Source of the DNA: Aquimarina acroporae | GTDB taxonomy: Bacteria; Bacteroidota; Bacteroidia; Flavobacteriales; Flavobacteriaceae | Length of the DNA stretch: 64,000 nucleotides | Direction of reading: 5' to 3' | NCBI RefSeq assembly: GCF_023195925.1 | Contig: NZ_JALPRE010000006.1 | Span: forward strand, 372,001-436,000 | Shown here: positions 1 to 7,598 of the stretch, piece by piece | How positions within the stretch are numbered: position 1 is the first letter of the stretch | Layout: each line of letters begins with the position of its first letter | Translations under genes and position numbers: made by a program | Notes under the pieces: model-generated | The model's database searches: none | The model's input: only the letters and a program-made list of their open reading frames with translations | What the model was told of the DNA's origin: nothing

Positions 1-2
1 AG

Positions 3-314
3 GCTTATCCAGATGATAGTTTTGATAATATGAAAGTAAGAGCCAAAGAAAAAGGGTTTACTTTCCCATATCTGTTTGACGACGGACAAAAAATATATCC
101 ACAATACGGAGCTACCAAAACACCTCATGTATACGTACTCGAAAAAACCGATAAGGGCAATGTAGTACGCTACATAGGTGCTATAGATAATAACTACAAA
201 GACGAAGCTGCTGCCGATAAAAAGTATGTAGAAGATGCAGTAAATGCCTTACTAAAAGGAGAAAAAGTGCCTGTAGAAACCACTAAGGCTATTGGTTGTA
301 GTATAAAAGCCTAA
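3..314 (+). CDS. Thioredoxin-like/redoxin (AhpC/TSA) family protein, C-terminal part
   Basis: The reading frame is already open at base 3, so this is the C-terminal part of a longer gene that begins outside the window; the ATG at 30 is internal. The visible ~103 residues have the second half of a thioredoxin fold: a helix, the strand FTFPYLFDDG, and the segment YGATKTPHVYVL, which contains the cis-proline loop (TPHVYV). The protein ends IGCSIKA, a tail I associate with flavobacterial single-domain redoxins. The peroxidatic cysteine would lie upstream and cannot be checked. It is probably a cytoplasmic thiol-dependent redox protein. Family assignment is fairly sure, exact substrate is not. Confidence 0.75.
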   Translation, partial: AYPDDSFDNMKVRAKEKGFTFPYLFDDGQKIYPQYGATKTPHVYVLEKTDKGNVVRYIGAIDNNYKDEAAADKKYVEDAVNALLKGEKVPVETTKAIGCSIKA

Positions 315-343
315 TTTATTTTTAACAAACACTGTTTTTAATT

Positions 344-368
344 TTCGAATTGTGTACAGCAATTCGAG
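344..368. repeat. Hairpin downstream of the redoxin gene
   Basis: TCGAATTG and CAATTCGA form an 8-bp stem around a 7-nt loop about 30 nt after the redoxin stop codon. There is no following T-run, so it may be a weak terminator or an mRNA 3' end stabiliser. It partly overlaps the region upstream of the promoter box at 378. Confidence 0.4.
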
Positions 369-377
369 AATGACTCT

Positions 378-385
378 TATATTTG
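378..385 (+). promoter_or_regulatory. Bacteroidetes-type -7 promoter box for the rhodanese pair
   Basis: TATATTTG matches the Bacteroidetes primary sigma -7 consensus TAnnTTTG exactly. A TTG at 350-352 could serve as the -33 element, though the spacing (25 nt) is a little long. The start codon of the first rhodanese is about 48 nt downstream. Confidence 0.45.
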
Positions 386-432
386 TAAGGAAAATATAAA
401 AATAGAGTCAAAATAAGCATAACATATTTTTA

Positions 433-747
433 ATGGGAGTAGATATCACACAAGAAGAGTGGCAAGATAAAATTTCTAACGATAGCAATGCGGTTATCCT
501 AGATGTACGAACGGAAGAAGAAGTAGAAGATGGATATATACCCAATATGATAAATATCGATATACGCCAAGGGCAAGGTTTTCTAGATGAAGTAGAAAAG
601 CTTGATAAGTCTAAAAATTATTATGTGTATTGCCGCTCTGGAGCGCGCAGTGCTCAAGCCTGTACCTTAATGAATCAAATGGGGTTTGAGACTACCTATA
701 ATCTTATAGGCGGTTTTATGAATTGGGACGGCGAAACCGAAGAATAA
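433..747 (+). CDS. Rhodanese-like domain protein (single domain, cytoplasmic)
   Basis: This is a 104-residue single rhodanese domain with no signal peptide. The motifs AVILDVRTEEEV and GYIPNMINIDI are the usual CH2A-like elements. The active-site loop reads YVYCRSGARSAQ, with the catalytic cysteine in a CRSGAR loop, so sulfurtransferase activity is plausible; the sulfur donor is unknown. The C-terminal part, IGGFMNWDGE, is the standard end of the fold. It sits 13 bp before a second, lipoprotein rhodanese in the same orientation, and the two are probably co-transcribed and act on either side of the membrane. Confidence 0.9.
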   Translation: MGVDITQEEWQDKISNDSNAVILDVRTEEEVEDGYIPNMINIDIRQGQGFLDEVEKLDKSKNYYVYCRSGARSAQACTLMNQMGFETTYNLIGGFMNWDGETEE

Positions 748-760
748 ATAGTGCCATACT

Positions 761-1159
761 ATGAGTCTAAAATCATTATTGATCGTTTCTTTTTTAACGT
801 TTGCCGTAGTAGGCTGTAAAAACACGGTAGAAAAAGACACTACCGTAGAGCTTATTACTGTAGAGGAAATGGATTCTCTGCTTAAATTAGGTAAAGTGCA
901 GCTAGTAGATGTGAGAACCCCAAAAGAGTATGAGGCCGGGCATATAGAAAATGCATTGAATATTGATTTTAGAGATAAAAATTTTGAAGCTTTAATAGCC
1001 AAGGTAGATAAAACCAAACCAGTAGCTGTATATTGTGGTAAAGGAGGGAGAAGTGGTAAATGCTCTGCTTATATGAAAAAAGCGGGATTTACCAAGATCT
1101 ACGACTTAGATGGCGGTATCACCGAATGGAAATTTAAAGGTAAAAAAGTGATTAAATAA
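761..1159 (+). CDS. Rhodanese-like lipoprotein
   Basis: This is a 132-residue protein beginning with a type II signal sequence whose lipobox is VVGC (cysteine at residue 19), so it should be exported and lipidated. It is followed by one rhodanese domain: LVDVRTPKEYEAGHIENA and an active-site loop YCGKGGRSGK containing the catalytic cysteine. The end, LDGGITEWK, is standard. It follows the cytoplasmic rhodanese by 13 bp, so a two-gene operon is likely, closed by the terminator at 1181. The role is probably periplasmic sulfur or sulfane transfer, but no specific substrate can be named. Confidence 0.9.
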   Translation: MSLKSLLIVSFLTFAVVGCKNTVEKDTTVELITVEEMDSLLKLGKVQLVDVRTPKEYEAGHIENALNIDFRDKNFEALIAKVDKTKPVAVYCGKGGRSGKCSAYMKKAGFTKIYDLDGGITEWKFKGKKVIK

Positions 1160-1180
1160 AATCACTAAATGATAAAAAAC

Positions 1181-1209
1181 AAAAGCCTCTCCTTGGAGAG
1201 GCTTTTTTA
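1181..1209 (+). terminator. Intrinsic terminator after the rhodanese operon
   Basis: AAAAGCCTCTCC and GGAGAGGCTTTT form a G/C-rich hairpin followed by a T-run, 21 nt after the second rhodanese stop codon. It separates that operon from the leftward gene pair that follows. Confidence 0.9.
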
Positions 1210-1326
1210 TACCACGTTAATACGTTTTGTGAATTAATTTTTTTTAAAATATCCATTTCTGGAGATTAATATTTGAATAACTCTTATTAAGGATATTAAT
1301 TGATATGTATTTTTCAATTTTCGTTT

Positions 1327-2304
1327 TCATTCGTTGGCACTATGATGTTCTTTACAATAATTCTTTACGAATTCGACCCAATTTGAATACCAATACCATT
1401 GTTTGGCTACTTGGACACCGAAGTTTTTGCCAGGGTTTTTGGCGTTATTTCGTTGCCATAATAGAGTATGTTGATGCATTCCAAACCCCACATATCCTTC
1501 ATTTCTCATAATTTCTAAAATGCTTGAAGGCAAGTATTTTTGCTTTTCTTTTTCCTTGATTAAAACATATTCTTTATTCAACCCTTCAGCCTCTGGCGAA
1601 TTTGCAGGTATGAATTCTACAACTTTATCCGCTTGCCCTTTTCTGTTTACTGCTTTTGGAACATAAAGTACTCGATAAGAAAATCTAATGTCATTGTATT
1701 CTTCTTCGCTTAGCTCTTCATCAAATGCATCAATGTAAGTTGCAATATTCTTTGGTAAATCCTTGAACTCTCTTAGTTGATTTACTTGCTCTTCATCAAT
1801 TGTTGAAAATTGAAGTGAGAGAGAAAGATGTTTGTCTATCCCATATTCATCTCCAAAAAACTTTTTAATATATCTATTGAAGTTTAAACAGCAGGCTTGA
1901 AAACGAGCACTTAAATAATCGTCAATTCGAGTGGTCATTTGATGTTCAATTTCATGTCTTAATCCGATTAAAAACCTTAAATTGGATTTAGTAACATTAC
2001 CAATAGGACACTCATTTGTGTTCAAACATCGTTCTAATTCCCAATATTTATAAGCACCTCTCTTAGTTTTGTCAAAACGGCGTCGGGTACCTGCTATCCT
2101 AAAGTACCTATATTCTATATTATTATCTTTGTAGTAAGCATGGAGTAAATACATCCATGCTATATTAGATAAAACTATAAAACTTTCGGATTTAAATTGA
2201 ATATTGGGATTATTAAAAATTTGAACGGCATTAAGCATAGCTTCTCTAGATTTTGCAAGTAGTTCTTCTTTTATGGACCAAACCTTTCTTTTTCTTTTAG
2301 CCAT
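1327..2304 (-). CDS. DUF3644 family protein with a HEPN-like Rx4H motif
   Basis: This 325-residue soluble protein has the N-terminal layout of the DUF3644 family: a helical first part (AMLNAVQIFNNPN, SFIVLSNIAWMYLLHAYY) and a conserved LIGLRHEIEHQ segment. Within it R116-HEIE-H121 is an Rx4H motif, the signature of HEPN ribonuclease domains, with His replacing the common Asn after Arg. This resemblance is my reading; the nuclease activity is inferred. The C-terminal part contains a helix-turn-helix-like stretch (LPSSILEIMRNEGY). It lies 86 bp downstream of the PD-(D/E)XK-like gene in the same direction, so the two probably form an operon. DUF3644 genes are often seen near restriction systems. 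Confidence 0.75.
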   Translation of the reverse strand: MAKRKRKVWSIKEELLAKSREAMLNAVQIFNNPNIQFKSESFIVLSNIAWMYLLHAYYKDNNIEYRYFRIAGTRRRFDKTKRGAYKYWELERCLNTNECPIGNVTKSNLRFLIGLRHEIEHQMTTRIDDYLSARFQACCLNFNRYIKKFFGDEYGIDKHLSLSLQFSTIDEEQVNQLREFKDLPKNIATYIDAFDEELSEEEYNDIRFSYRVLYVPKAVNRKGQADKVVEFIPANSPEAEGLNKEYVLIKEKEKQKYLPSSILEIMRNEGYVGFGMHQHTLLWQRNNAKNPGKNFGVQVAKQWYWYSNWVEFVKNYCKEHHSANE

Positions 2305-2390
2305 TTATTAGTTAATTTAAAATGATATTTTGACCAAAAAGTATAACTCTTAAGGGGAATTATATTTTTTTGATCATTATTGGAAGTTTT

Positions 2391-3863
2391 TTATTTTACA
2401 TTTGATCCGGATGGTTTATTATTACAAGCATCAATAAGAACAATACTAGGGTTATTTTCTAGCTCTAATTCCTTTAATATGTTGTTCACCTTAGCAAGTT
2501 CTACTAAATCAAAATACATAATCACTTTGATACTCTTACTTGTGTTATTAGCAGCCTCATATACTCCAACTTGGTTTTTTAGATTCATTTTAAGTTTAGA
2601 ATTAGAAGCTAGTTTAAACTCCACTAATGTTTTATCTTTTGAACCATTAGAAACTGTATAATCTACTGGTCCTCTGCCATTATTGACCTCTCTATTTACG
2701 TCAAATGGCGTTGCGTGCCATGTTAAACGGTAAATAATTTGGAGGTCAGCTTCTCTTTTGATTGCTTTCCCTTTTGAATAGAATAACCGATAACCATCTT
2801 TATTTTCTATTACATCTTTTAAAAATTCAACTCGCTCCAGTGCTTCTTTAAAGGACCCTTTTGGGTTAATTTGGTAGAATTTAGTTTGTTTTATTAATTC
2901 TCCTATTAAGGTTGAAACATTTTTAATAAAAATATTTTCAACCTCTTCAACTTTTTCTTGTGATATATGCTTGGCACCCACCTTATTTTCTTCCTTTAAT
3001 TTAATATAGTATTTAAGTATCTCTGGAAATTGTTTGATTGTTTCGTTAATCGCAAAAGTGAGTTCTTTTTGAGAGGGTCTTTTCTTTTTTGGTTTTGGAG
3101 GAATTTTGGATCTAAAGTAATTATGAATCTCGCTCCTTAATTGATCATTTGGGACAGCAGTACATATGCTCTCAAAGTTACCTCTAAGATCATTACTATT
3201 AATCCAGTTATCGTCTTTAGTGAGCAAGTCCTTTGGTGTTAGAAACACAAAATCTCCATTAATAAAAGGTAGGGTGAATTGCTTAGGCATCCATTTTTCC
3301 AGTGTATAATCGAAATAAATCTTATCTACCATAATAACCTTAACCTGTTGAGATTCTAGATGTTTTAACGCAAATTTTTCTGTATATTCTGCTATATAAC
3401 CTTTAATTAGATTACAGGTAAAATCACTTATATTATCTTTTCCAACACCTATTTGGAATAGGCCAGCTTTTTCCAAATGAGAAGAAACAGTAACTTTTTC
3501 ATTATTAAGATCGTCATAAACAATGTGCATATTGGCGGACATTGCCTTGCCGAATTTTTTTCCTAATCCGCTTCCTCCGTTACCTACTAAACTATAACCA
3601 AACCAATTTTGCTTTACTTCCGAAAATTTATACCAACTCTTGATATTGGCATTCGATAGGCTTCCGGTTTTTGATTTGTTTTTTAAGAAAGTTAGATATT
3701 TGATTATGTCTGAATGTAATTTTTGATACTCATTTTTGTTGCTGCCGAATAGTAAAAATGGATCAATAAATAAGGGGAGATCATTAATTAGTGAAATATT
3801 GAATGCTCCATAATCTTCCAATAATTGTTCATCTAAGTTGAAATAATCAGAAAAATAAACCAT
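2391..3863 (-). CDS. Uncharacterised protein with C-terminal PD-(D/E)XK-like nuclease motif
   Basis: This is a 490-residue protein without signal peptide or membrane segment. I do not recognise a named family for the N-terminal ~370 residues, which include a glycine-rich stretch (VGNGGSGLGKKFGKA, 93-107) and a basic linker (KPKKKRPSQK, 257-266). The C-terminal part reads GPVD401 followed by LVEFK (E415, K417), the D-x(13)-ExK spacing of PD-(D/E)XK nucleases, with a preceding acidic residue at E392. It is the first gene of a leftward pair with the DUF3644 protein. A DNA or RNA cleavage role in phage or plasmid defence is an inference from that pairing. Other options are a DNA-repair or regulatory nuclease. 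Confidence 0.65.
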   Translation of the reverse strand: MVYFSDYFNLDEQLLEDYGAFNISLINDLPLFIDPFLLFGSNKNEYQKLHSDIIKYLTFLKNKSKTGSLSNANIKSWYKFSEVKQNWFGYSLVGNGGSGLGKKFGKAMSANMHIVYDDLNNEKVTVSSHLEKAGLFQIGVGKDNISDFTCNLIKGYIAEYTEKFALKHLESQQVKVIMVDKIYFDYTLEKWMPKQFTLPFINGDFVFLTPKDLLTKDDNWINSNDLRGNFESICTAVPNDQLRSEIHNYFRSKIPPKPKKKRPSQKELTFAINETIKQFPEILKYYIKLKEENKVGAKHISQEKVEEVENIFIKNVSTLIGELIKQTKFYQINPKGSFKEALERVEFLKDVIENKDGYRLFYSKGKAIKREADLQIIYRLTWHATPFDVNREVNNGRGPVDYTVSNGSKDKTLVEFKLASNSKLKMNLKNQVGVYEAANNTSKSIKVIMYFDLVELAKVNNILKELELENNPSIVLIDACNNKPSGSNVK

Positions 3864-4244
3864 ATTTTACAATTTTAGTTACTATAAACTAATGAATATC
3901 ATAGTTAGGGTTGAATAGACTTCTTTGACTTTTTACCGTAATCTTTATTACTAGTAGAAATTTAATCTATATTCTCAAAAATATGGAAAGCCATAAGTAA
4001 TACATTACGGGAAACCACAATAGCGATGAATAAAAAAGAACTGGGCTTTGCCTTTTGGACAATATGGTTGTCTTAAATGGAGAGTAGATTGTTTATAATC
4101 ATGTGGTTACAAATCTATACCAAAACGTAACATTCCCTTTATGTATAAATAACATGAGCTATAGAATTTGTAGTGACTTTGTGAGTTAATACATCTAACA
4201 ATTATGTTGGAGTAAAAACACTAAACAATAATATAGATAAACAG
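3864..4244. other. Intergenic region with no recognisable gene
   Basis: About 380 AT-rich bases lie between the leftward nuclease-like gene and a small rightward cysteine-rich gene. I see only very short open frames (for example 15 codons from 4026) and no tRNA, repeat or strong hairpin. It should hold the promoters of both flanking genes, but no box matches TAnnTTTG exactly. Confidence 0.5.
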
Positions 4245-4415
4245 ATGAAAGAATCATGTATGAATTGTGCAAAAGCAGGATCGGTAACCTATGAGGGAAT
4301 TCTGGCAGAACGCGTTTTTTGTTTAAAACTGCAATTGGGATTTTCATCAGACTCCAGATGTGATAATTATGTAAAAAGAAAAAAGACCAAGCATAGTTTA
4401 TCGGGGGTGAAATAA
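4245..4415 (+). CDS. Small cysteine-rich protein (56 aa)
   Basis: A short frame starts with ATG at 4245 and encodes 56 residues beginning MKESCMNCAKAG and ending with a basic tail (KRKKTKHSLSGVK). Four cysteines (C5, C8, C26 and C39) include one CxxC pair, a pattern that could bind a metal ion. It is flanked by intergenic DNA on both sides. I do not recognise a family and coding status rests on the CxxC pattern and sensible composition only, so confidence is moderate. Confidence 0.5.
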   Translation: MKESCMNCAKAGSVTYEGILAERVFCLKLQLGFSSDSRCDNYVKRKKTKHSLSGVK

Positions 4416-4461
4416 TGTAAAATATCGTAAATAAAAGTAGGATTAAGTCCTTTTTTGTTGG

Positions 4462-4842
4462 CTAGATATCATTATTTATTTCGATCCAATACCCATTGGG
4501 ATCCTGGAAATAGATTTGTTTAATACCATCTTTGCGCACATAATCTTTCTTTTTAGTATCACGCCAGTCTGAGTAGTCGATGCCTATGCTTTCCAGATGT
4601 TGTATAAATGCATCGATATCTTTGATAGCTAGTGCAAAGTGCACTGCCTTATTCACTTTTATCTCAAAACCTGGACGAGGAATCAAGTGTAATTGCTTTT
4701 GTCCTAAAGCTAGCCATCTGGTTTTGGAGTTTGAAGCCGTATTCTCAATTTCTTCCAAATGCAGTACCTCTTGATAAAATGCTACAGCAGCATCTACGTC
4801 TTGTACAGATAAAGCGATGTGATTAACTAAAAATGTAAACAT
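4462..4842 (-). CDS. VOC (glyoxalase/bleomycin-resistance) superfamily protein
   Basis: From the ATG at 4842 the product is 126 residues, starting MFTFLVNHIALSVQD. It is a single vicinal-oxygen-chelate unit of two beta-alpha-beta-beta-beta modules: the first contains the metal-ligand position NHIALSV, the second VHFALAIKDI and the terminal FQDPNGYWIEI. The His and Glu at these positions are usual metal ligands. An ATG eight codons further upstream (4866) lies inside a putative promoter box at 4864-4871, so I prefer the internal start. The family covers lyases, dioxygenases and resistance proteins; the substrate cannot be told from sequence. Confidence 0.85.
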   Translation of the reverse strand: MFTFLVNHIALSVQDVDAAVAFYQEVLHLEEIENTASNSKTRWLALGQKQLHLIPRPGFEIKVNKAVHFALAIKDIDAFIQHLESIGIDYSDWRDTKKKDYVRKDGIKQIYFQDPNGYWIEINNDI

Positions 4843-4863
4843 AATTACAACTGTTTTTGAATT

Positions 4864-4871
4864 CAAAAATA
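4864..4871 (-). promoter_or_regulatory. -7 promoter box for the VOC gene
   Basis: On the minus strand the bases read TATTTTTG, an exact TAnnTTTG match, 22 nt before the preferred ATG. No clear -33 TTG was found at the ideal distance. Its position argues against use of the further upstream ATG at 4866. Confidence 0.4.
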
Positions 4872-4961
4872 GAGAAATAAAAGGAGTGGAGGTGATAGCG
4901 GTGATAAATTAGAAAAGATAAGTATTAAACAAAAAAAGAAGAATTATGAACAGATTAGTAG

Positions 4962-5252
4962 TTAATCGATTTTTAATAGCTTGTATCTTTTCTTATCTAT
5001 TTCATCGTTAAGTTTTTCATGATCCGGATATTCTTTAACAAGTTAGATGTATCCTTCAGAACATAGGTTTTCTAGATCCTTACTAGAAATATCATTAACA
5101 GAAAAAGATATTGATTTACCATTAATTTCTAAAAACCAGGGATACCAAAGTACTCCCCATATCTCCCAGTGATATTCAAATTCGAAGCAATTGGCTTCGA
5201 AACATTTTTGTTTGATCTCTTGTAGTATTTTATACAATCTATCATTCATCAT
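4962..5252 (-). pseudogene. Small gene of unknown function interrupted by an in-frame stop
   Basis: The frame opens at an ATG at 5252 and runs for 69 residues to a TAA at 5043-5045. In the same frame directly after that stop, coding-like sequence continues (LVKEYPDHEKLNDEIDKKRY and so on) for another 26 codons to a TAA at 4962-4964. One base change from AAA, CAA or GAA to TAA would explain this, so I read it as one ~96-residue gene broken by a nonsense mutation. The N-terminal piece alone (5043-5252) may still be translated. Its start overlaps the stop of the upstream HD-domain gene by ATGA, so the two were translationally coupled. No family is recognised. Confidence 0.6.
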
Positions 5253-5794
5253 AGCAGATCATTCGCCATTTGTTCGTATTTCAAAATTTTTGATGCTAAC
5301 CTTTGGTTCAAATAATCATTCTTGTTAGCAAGAGTAGATACAATCAATTTAGCTTCTTCACAATACTTTACTATTTTTTTCTTATCCCAATGTTCTGGAG
5401 GTCTTTGTAAATTTGTGATTCTATCTGCTATTTTTACTATTCCCACCTCCTTTTGTAATGTATTAATTCTAGACAAACTATCTATCATCCTTTCTGTTTT
5501 AGATGGTATTCTTTCATCCTTGCTCAATGCCTGTACAGCCATGGCTATGGACTCGCCAAATTTGCTTTTGAGTTCTTCAAAACTAGTATTTGTGTCCTCA
5601 ATAGTGTCGTGAAGTATTGCTACTTGAATAGCAAAGTCAATATCAAAATTATGATCGAAGTTGTAAGCCATTAAAACTTCCATGGCTACATTAGAAATAT
5701 GCAAAAGATAGTTCGCTTTTGTTCCGGGAACTTTTTGTTCACTATGTTTTTCACCGGCAAATTTCATTGCTGTTTGATATAATTCTTGAGTCAT
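5249..5794 (-). CDS. HD-domain phosphohydrolase related to small (p)ppGpp hydrolases (MESH1/SpoT-like)
   Basis: This 181-residue cytoplasmic protein is a single HD domain. The ligands expected for RelA/SpoT-type hydrolases are visible: H32, the pair H62-D63 in ILHDTIEDT with E66-D67, and D124 in KIADRITNL. This order and length match stand-alone alarmone or nucleotide hydrolases of the MESH1 group, which remove pyrophosphate from (p)ppGpp using Mn2+. The substrate here is inferred, since related HD proteins act on other nucleotides. The gene leads a two-gene unit with the broken small gene downstream (4-bp overlap). Confidence 0.8.
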   Translation of the reverse strand: MTQELYQTAMKFAGEKHSEQKVPGTKANYLLHISNVAMEVLMAYNFDHNFDIDFAIQVAILHDTIEDTNTSFEELKSKFGESIAMAVQALSKDERIPSKTERMIDSLSRINTLQKEVGIVKIADRITNLQRPPEHWDKKKIVKYCEEAKLIVSTLANKNDYLNQRLASKILKYEQMANDLL

Positions 5795-5894
5795 ATTTTC
5801 TATTGCAGTTGTTCCTTTATATTAGCTTGTAAAGAATTTCCTAATGAAGTATCTCAACAATGTACTAAGGTAACAAAATCTGCAATGAATCTGG

Positions 5895-6449
5895 TTACAT
5901 TATAGCCATTGCTAAAGCTCTTTCAGCTTGTTTAATATGTCTTTCATTGTGATATATTACTACGCTAAACGTATCTCCCAATCGTAGTTTAACATATTTT
6001 GAAATGGAAATAGCAGTTTTTGTTTTATCCAGATTTACGCTTTTTGCGCTATCCAAAAGCTCAATAATTTGATGTTGCTGATTGATGAATTTATCCAATG
6101 TTTGTATGTCTAATTTCGAGTGCAGAGGATTCATAGACGTAAATGTTTTCATTTTATTTAAATCTTCTTTGTATGAAACAGATTTACTAAAATACTTTCC
6201 TAACCAATTACTTTTAAAAATAGGTGAATTTTGATGAGTAGCTGATTTAATTTTGGTTGTGATTTCTGGGATGTAAAAATCACCATATCGATTCAAATGT
6301 TCGATACATTCTAAAACGCTCCAGCTGGTTTCATGTTCTCTCCAGTTTAGGGTGTCTATAGTTTGGGTTTTTAGATGTTCGGCACTGTTTAAGTTCTCTC
6401 GTGTAATTTCTAATAATTTCTGTAATAATTCTTCTGTTGCTATTGCCAT
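5895..6449 (-). CDS. DinB-like (DinB_2) four-helix protein
   Basis: This is a 184-residue soluble protein with four predicted helices and the DinB-superfamily pattern: a WSVLECIEHLNRYGD helix, with one metal-binding His position, and a last helix YHNERHIKQAERA providing two more. The family often binds a divalent metal and includes thiol transferases and damage-induced proteins of unknown reaction. A second, shorter DinB-like gene lies about 650 bp upstream, on the other side of a Crp/Fnr regulator, all three leftward. They may be co-regulated, but the 56-65 bp gaps leave the operon question open. Confidence 0.8.
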   Translation of the reverse strand: MAIATEELLQKLLEITRENLNSAEHLKTQTIDTLNWREHETSWSVLECIEHLNRYGDFYIPEITTKIKSATHQNSPIFKSNWLGKYFSKSVSYKEDLNKMKTFTSMNPLHSKLDIQTLDKFINQQHQIIELLDSAKSVNLDKTKTAISISKYVKLRLGDTFSVVIYHNERHIKQAERALAMAIM

Positions 6450-6505
6450 TGTGTTTGTTTTGATACAAATGTCATCATATCAACTCACAAAAAAATTGAT
6501 TGAAA

Positions 6506-7042
6506 TTAAGACTTTTTAATTCTGGACAATGTTTCAGGAGTCATTCTTAAATATGAAGCAATGTATTTATTGGGTATTTCCTGAAACAATTGTGGGCTTC
6601 GTTCTAAGACTCTCTTATACCGCTCAACCGGAGAAGAGGTGAGAATATCTCTTTCTCTTTCCATTTGCTGCAAGACAAAATTTTCTAAAATCGCAAGCCA
6701 TAGCTGCTCGGTTTCTTGTGATGAGGTGATAAAAGATTGATAGCTCTTTTTATTAATGACTTTCACCGTTGTTTTTTTAAGCGCTTGGATATAAAAGTCC
6801 GACGGTTTTTCATTCAAAAATGAATCTAAAGAAGCGATGAGATTATTTTTATACCCAAATCTAATAGTGTGTTCTTCGTATTCGTCTATTACAAATATTC
6901 TAAGGGCTCCTTCTACGACCAAATAGATATTGGTGTCGATACTTCCTTTTACCTTTAAGTATTCGTTACGTTCTAATATAAGCTCTCTATCCCAAAGATC
7001 TTGTCGGTTTATTTTTTCGATGAGGTTTGAGATAGGGTTCAT
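6506..7042 (-). CDS. Crp/Fnr family transcriptional regulator
   Basis: This 178-residue protein has an N-terminal cyclic-nucleotide-binding-like beta barrel (NIYLVVEGALRIFV, HTIRFGYKNNLIASLDSFL) and a short C-terminal helix-turn-helix (IPNKYIASYLRMTPETLSRIKKS). The recognition helix ending TPETLSRI is typical of the Bacteroidetes Crp/Fnr group. There are no cysteines suited to an iron-sulfur cluster, so it is not an Fnr-type oxygen sensor; the ligand is unknown. It sits between two DinB-like genes in the same direction, which are its most likely local targets. Confidence 0.9.
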   Translation of the reverse strand: MNPISNLIEKINRQDLWDRELILERNEYLKVKGSIDTNIYLVVEGALRIFVIDEYEEHTIRFGYKNNLIASLDSFLNEKPSDFYIQALKKTTVKVINKKSYQSFITSSQETEQLWLAILENFVLQQMERERDILTSSPVERYKRVLERSPQLFQEIPNKYIASYLRMTPETLSRIKKS

Positions 7043-7107
7043 AGTTCAGTACAGGTAATGTTTAAGATAGACGAAGTGATAGTGTAAACGAATTTAGTTT
7101 TCGATTT

Positions 7108-7551
7108 CTATTGGATGATTTGCTTCAAATGATGTTCTAAATGCACAACATAATCGTTCATTAAAAATCTTAAATCAGAAAAATTACCTTTTTCCAATTC
7201 AATTTTATAATTCAGTGTGTTATCGGTTTGTTGTGCCATCAAATTTTTAATTCGATGGTTGATTGAACTCCAAAATTCTACAATCTCTGTAAGGTCAGAG
7301 TTTTGATAGTCATTAGCTTTTACCAACTCATTCTGATTATATTTTCTGATGTTATAGGGTTTGTTTTCAAATTGAATTTCTGTGAATCTTTGGAGGTTAT
7401 TAATTCCAGAATCAATGAGATGTCCCAAAATCTCTTTTTTAGACCATTTGTCCAGAGATTTTTTTCGGCTCATTTCCTGTTCAGAAGATTGAGCGCAATA
7501 TGCTACTCCTTGCTTTATTAATTGTTCTAATTTGTTTATTGTATCTATCAT
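7108..7551 (-). CDS. DinB-like (DinB_2) protein
   Basis: This is a 147-residue four-helix protein with the DinB_2 pattern KWSKKEILGHLIDSGINN, which gives the first His, and the C-terminal helix DYVVHLEHHLKQI, which gives the others. These three histidines would form the metal site. The fold is shared with mycothiol- and bacillithiol-dependent transferases, but no activity can be assigned. It is upstream of the Crp/Fnr regulator gene by 65 bp and may be transcribed with it. Confidence 0.8.
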   Translation of the reverse strand: MIDTINKLEQLIKQGVAYCAQSSEQEMSRKKSLDKWSKKEILGHLIDSGINNLQRFTEIQFENKPYNIRKYNQNELVKANDYQNSDLTEIVEFWSSINHRIKNLMAQQTDNTLNYKIELEKGNFSDLRFLMNDYVVHLEHHLKQIIQ

Positions 7552-7598
7552 TTCTCAAATGTAGCCAATGGTTTGCTAAATATACGTTCTAGCAGTAA

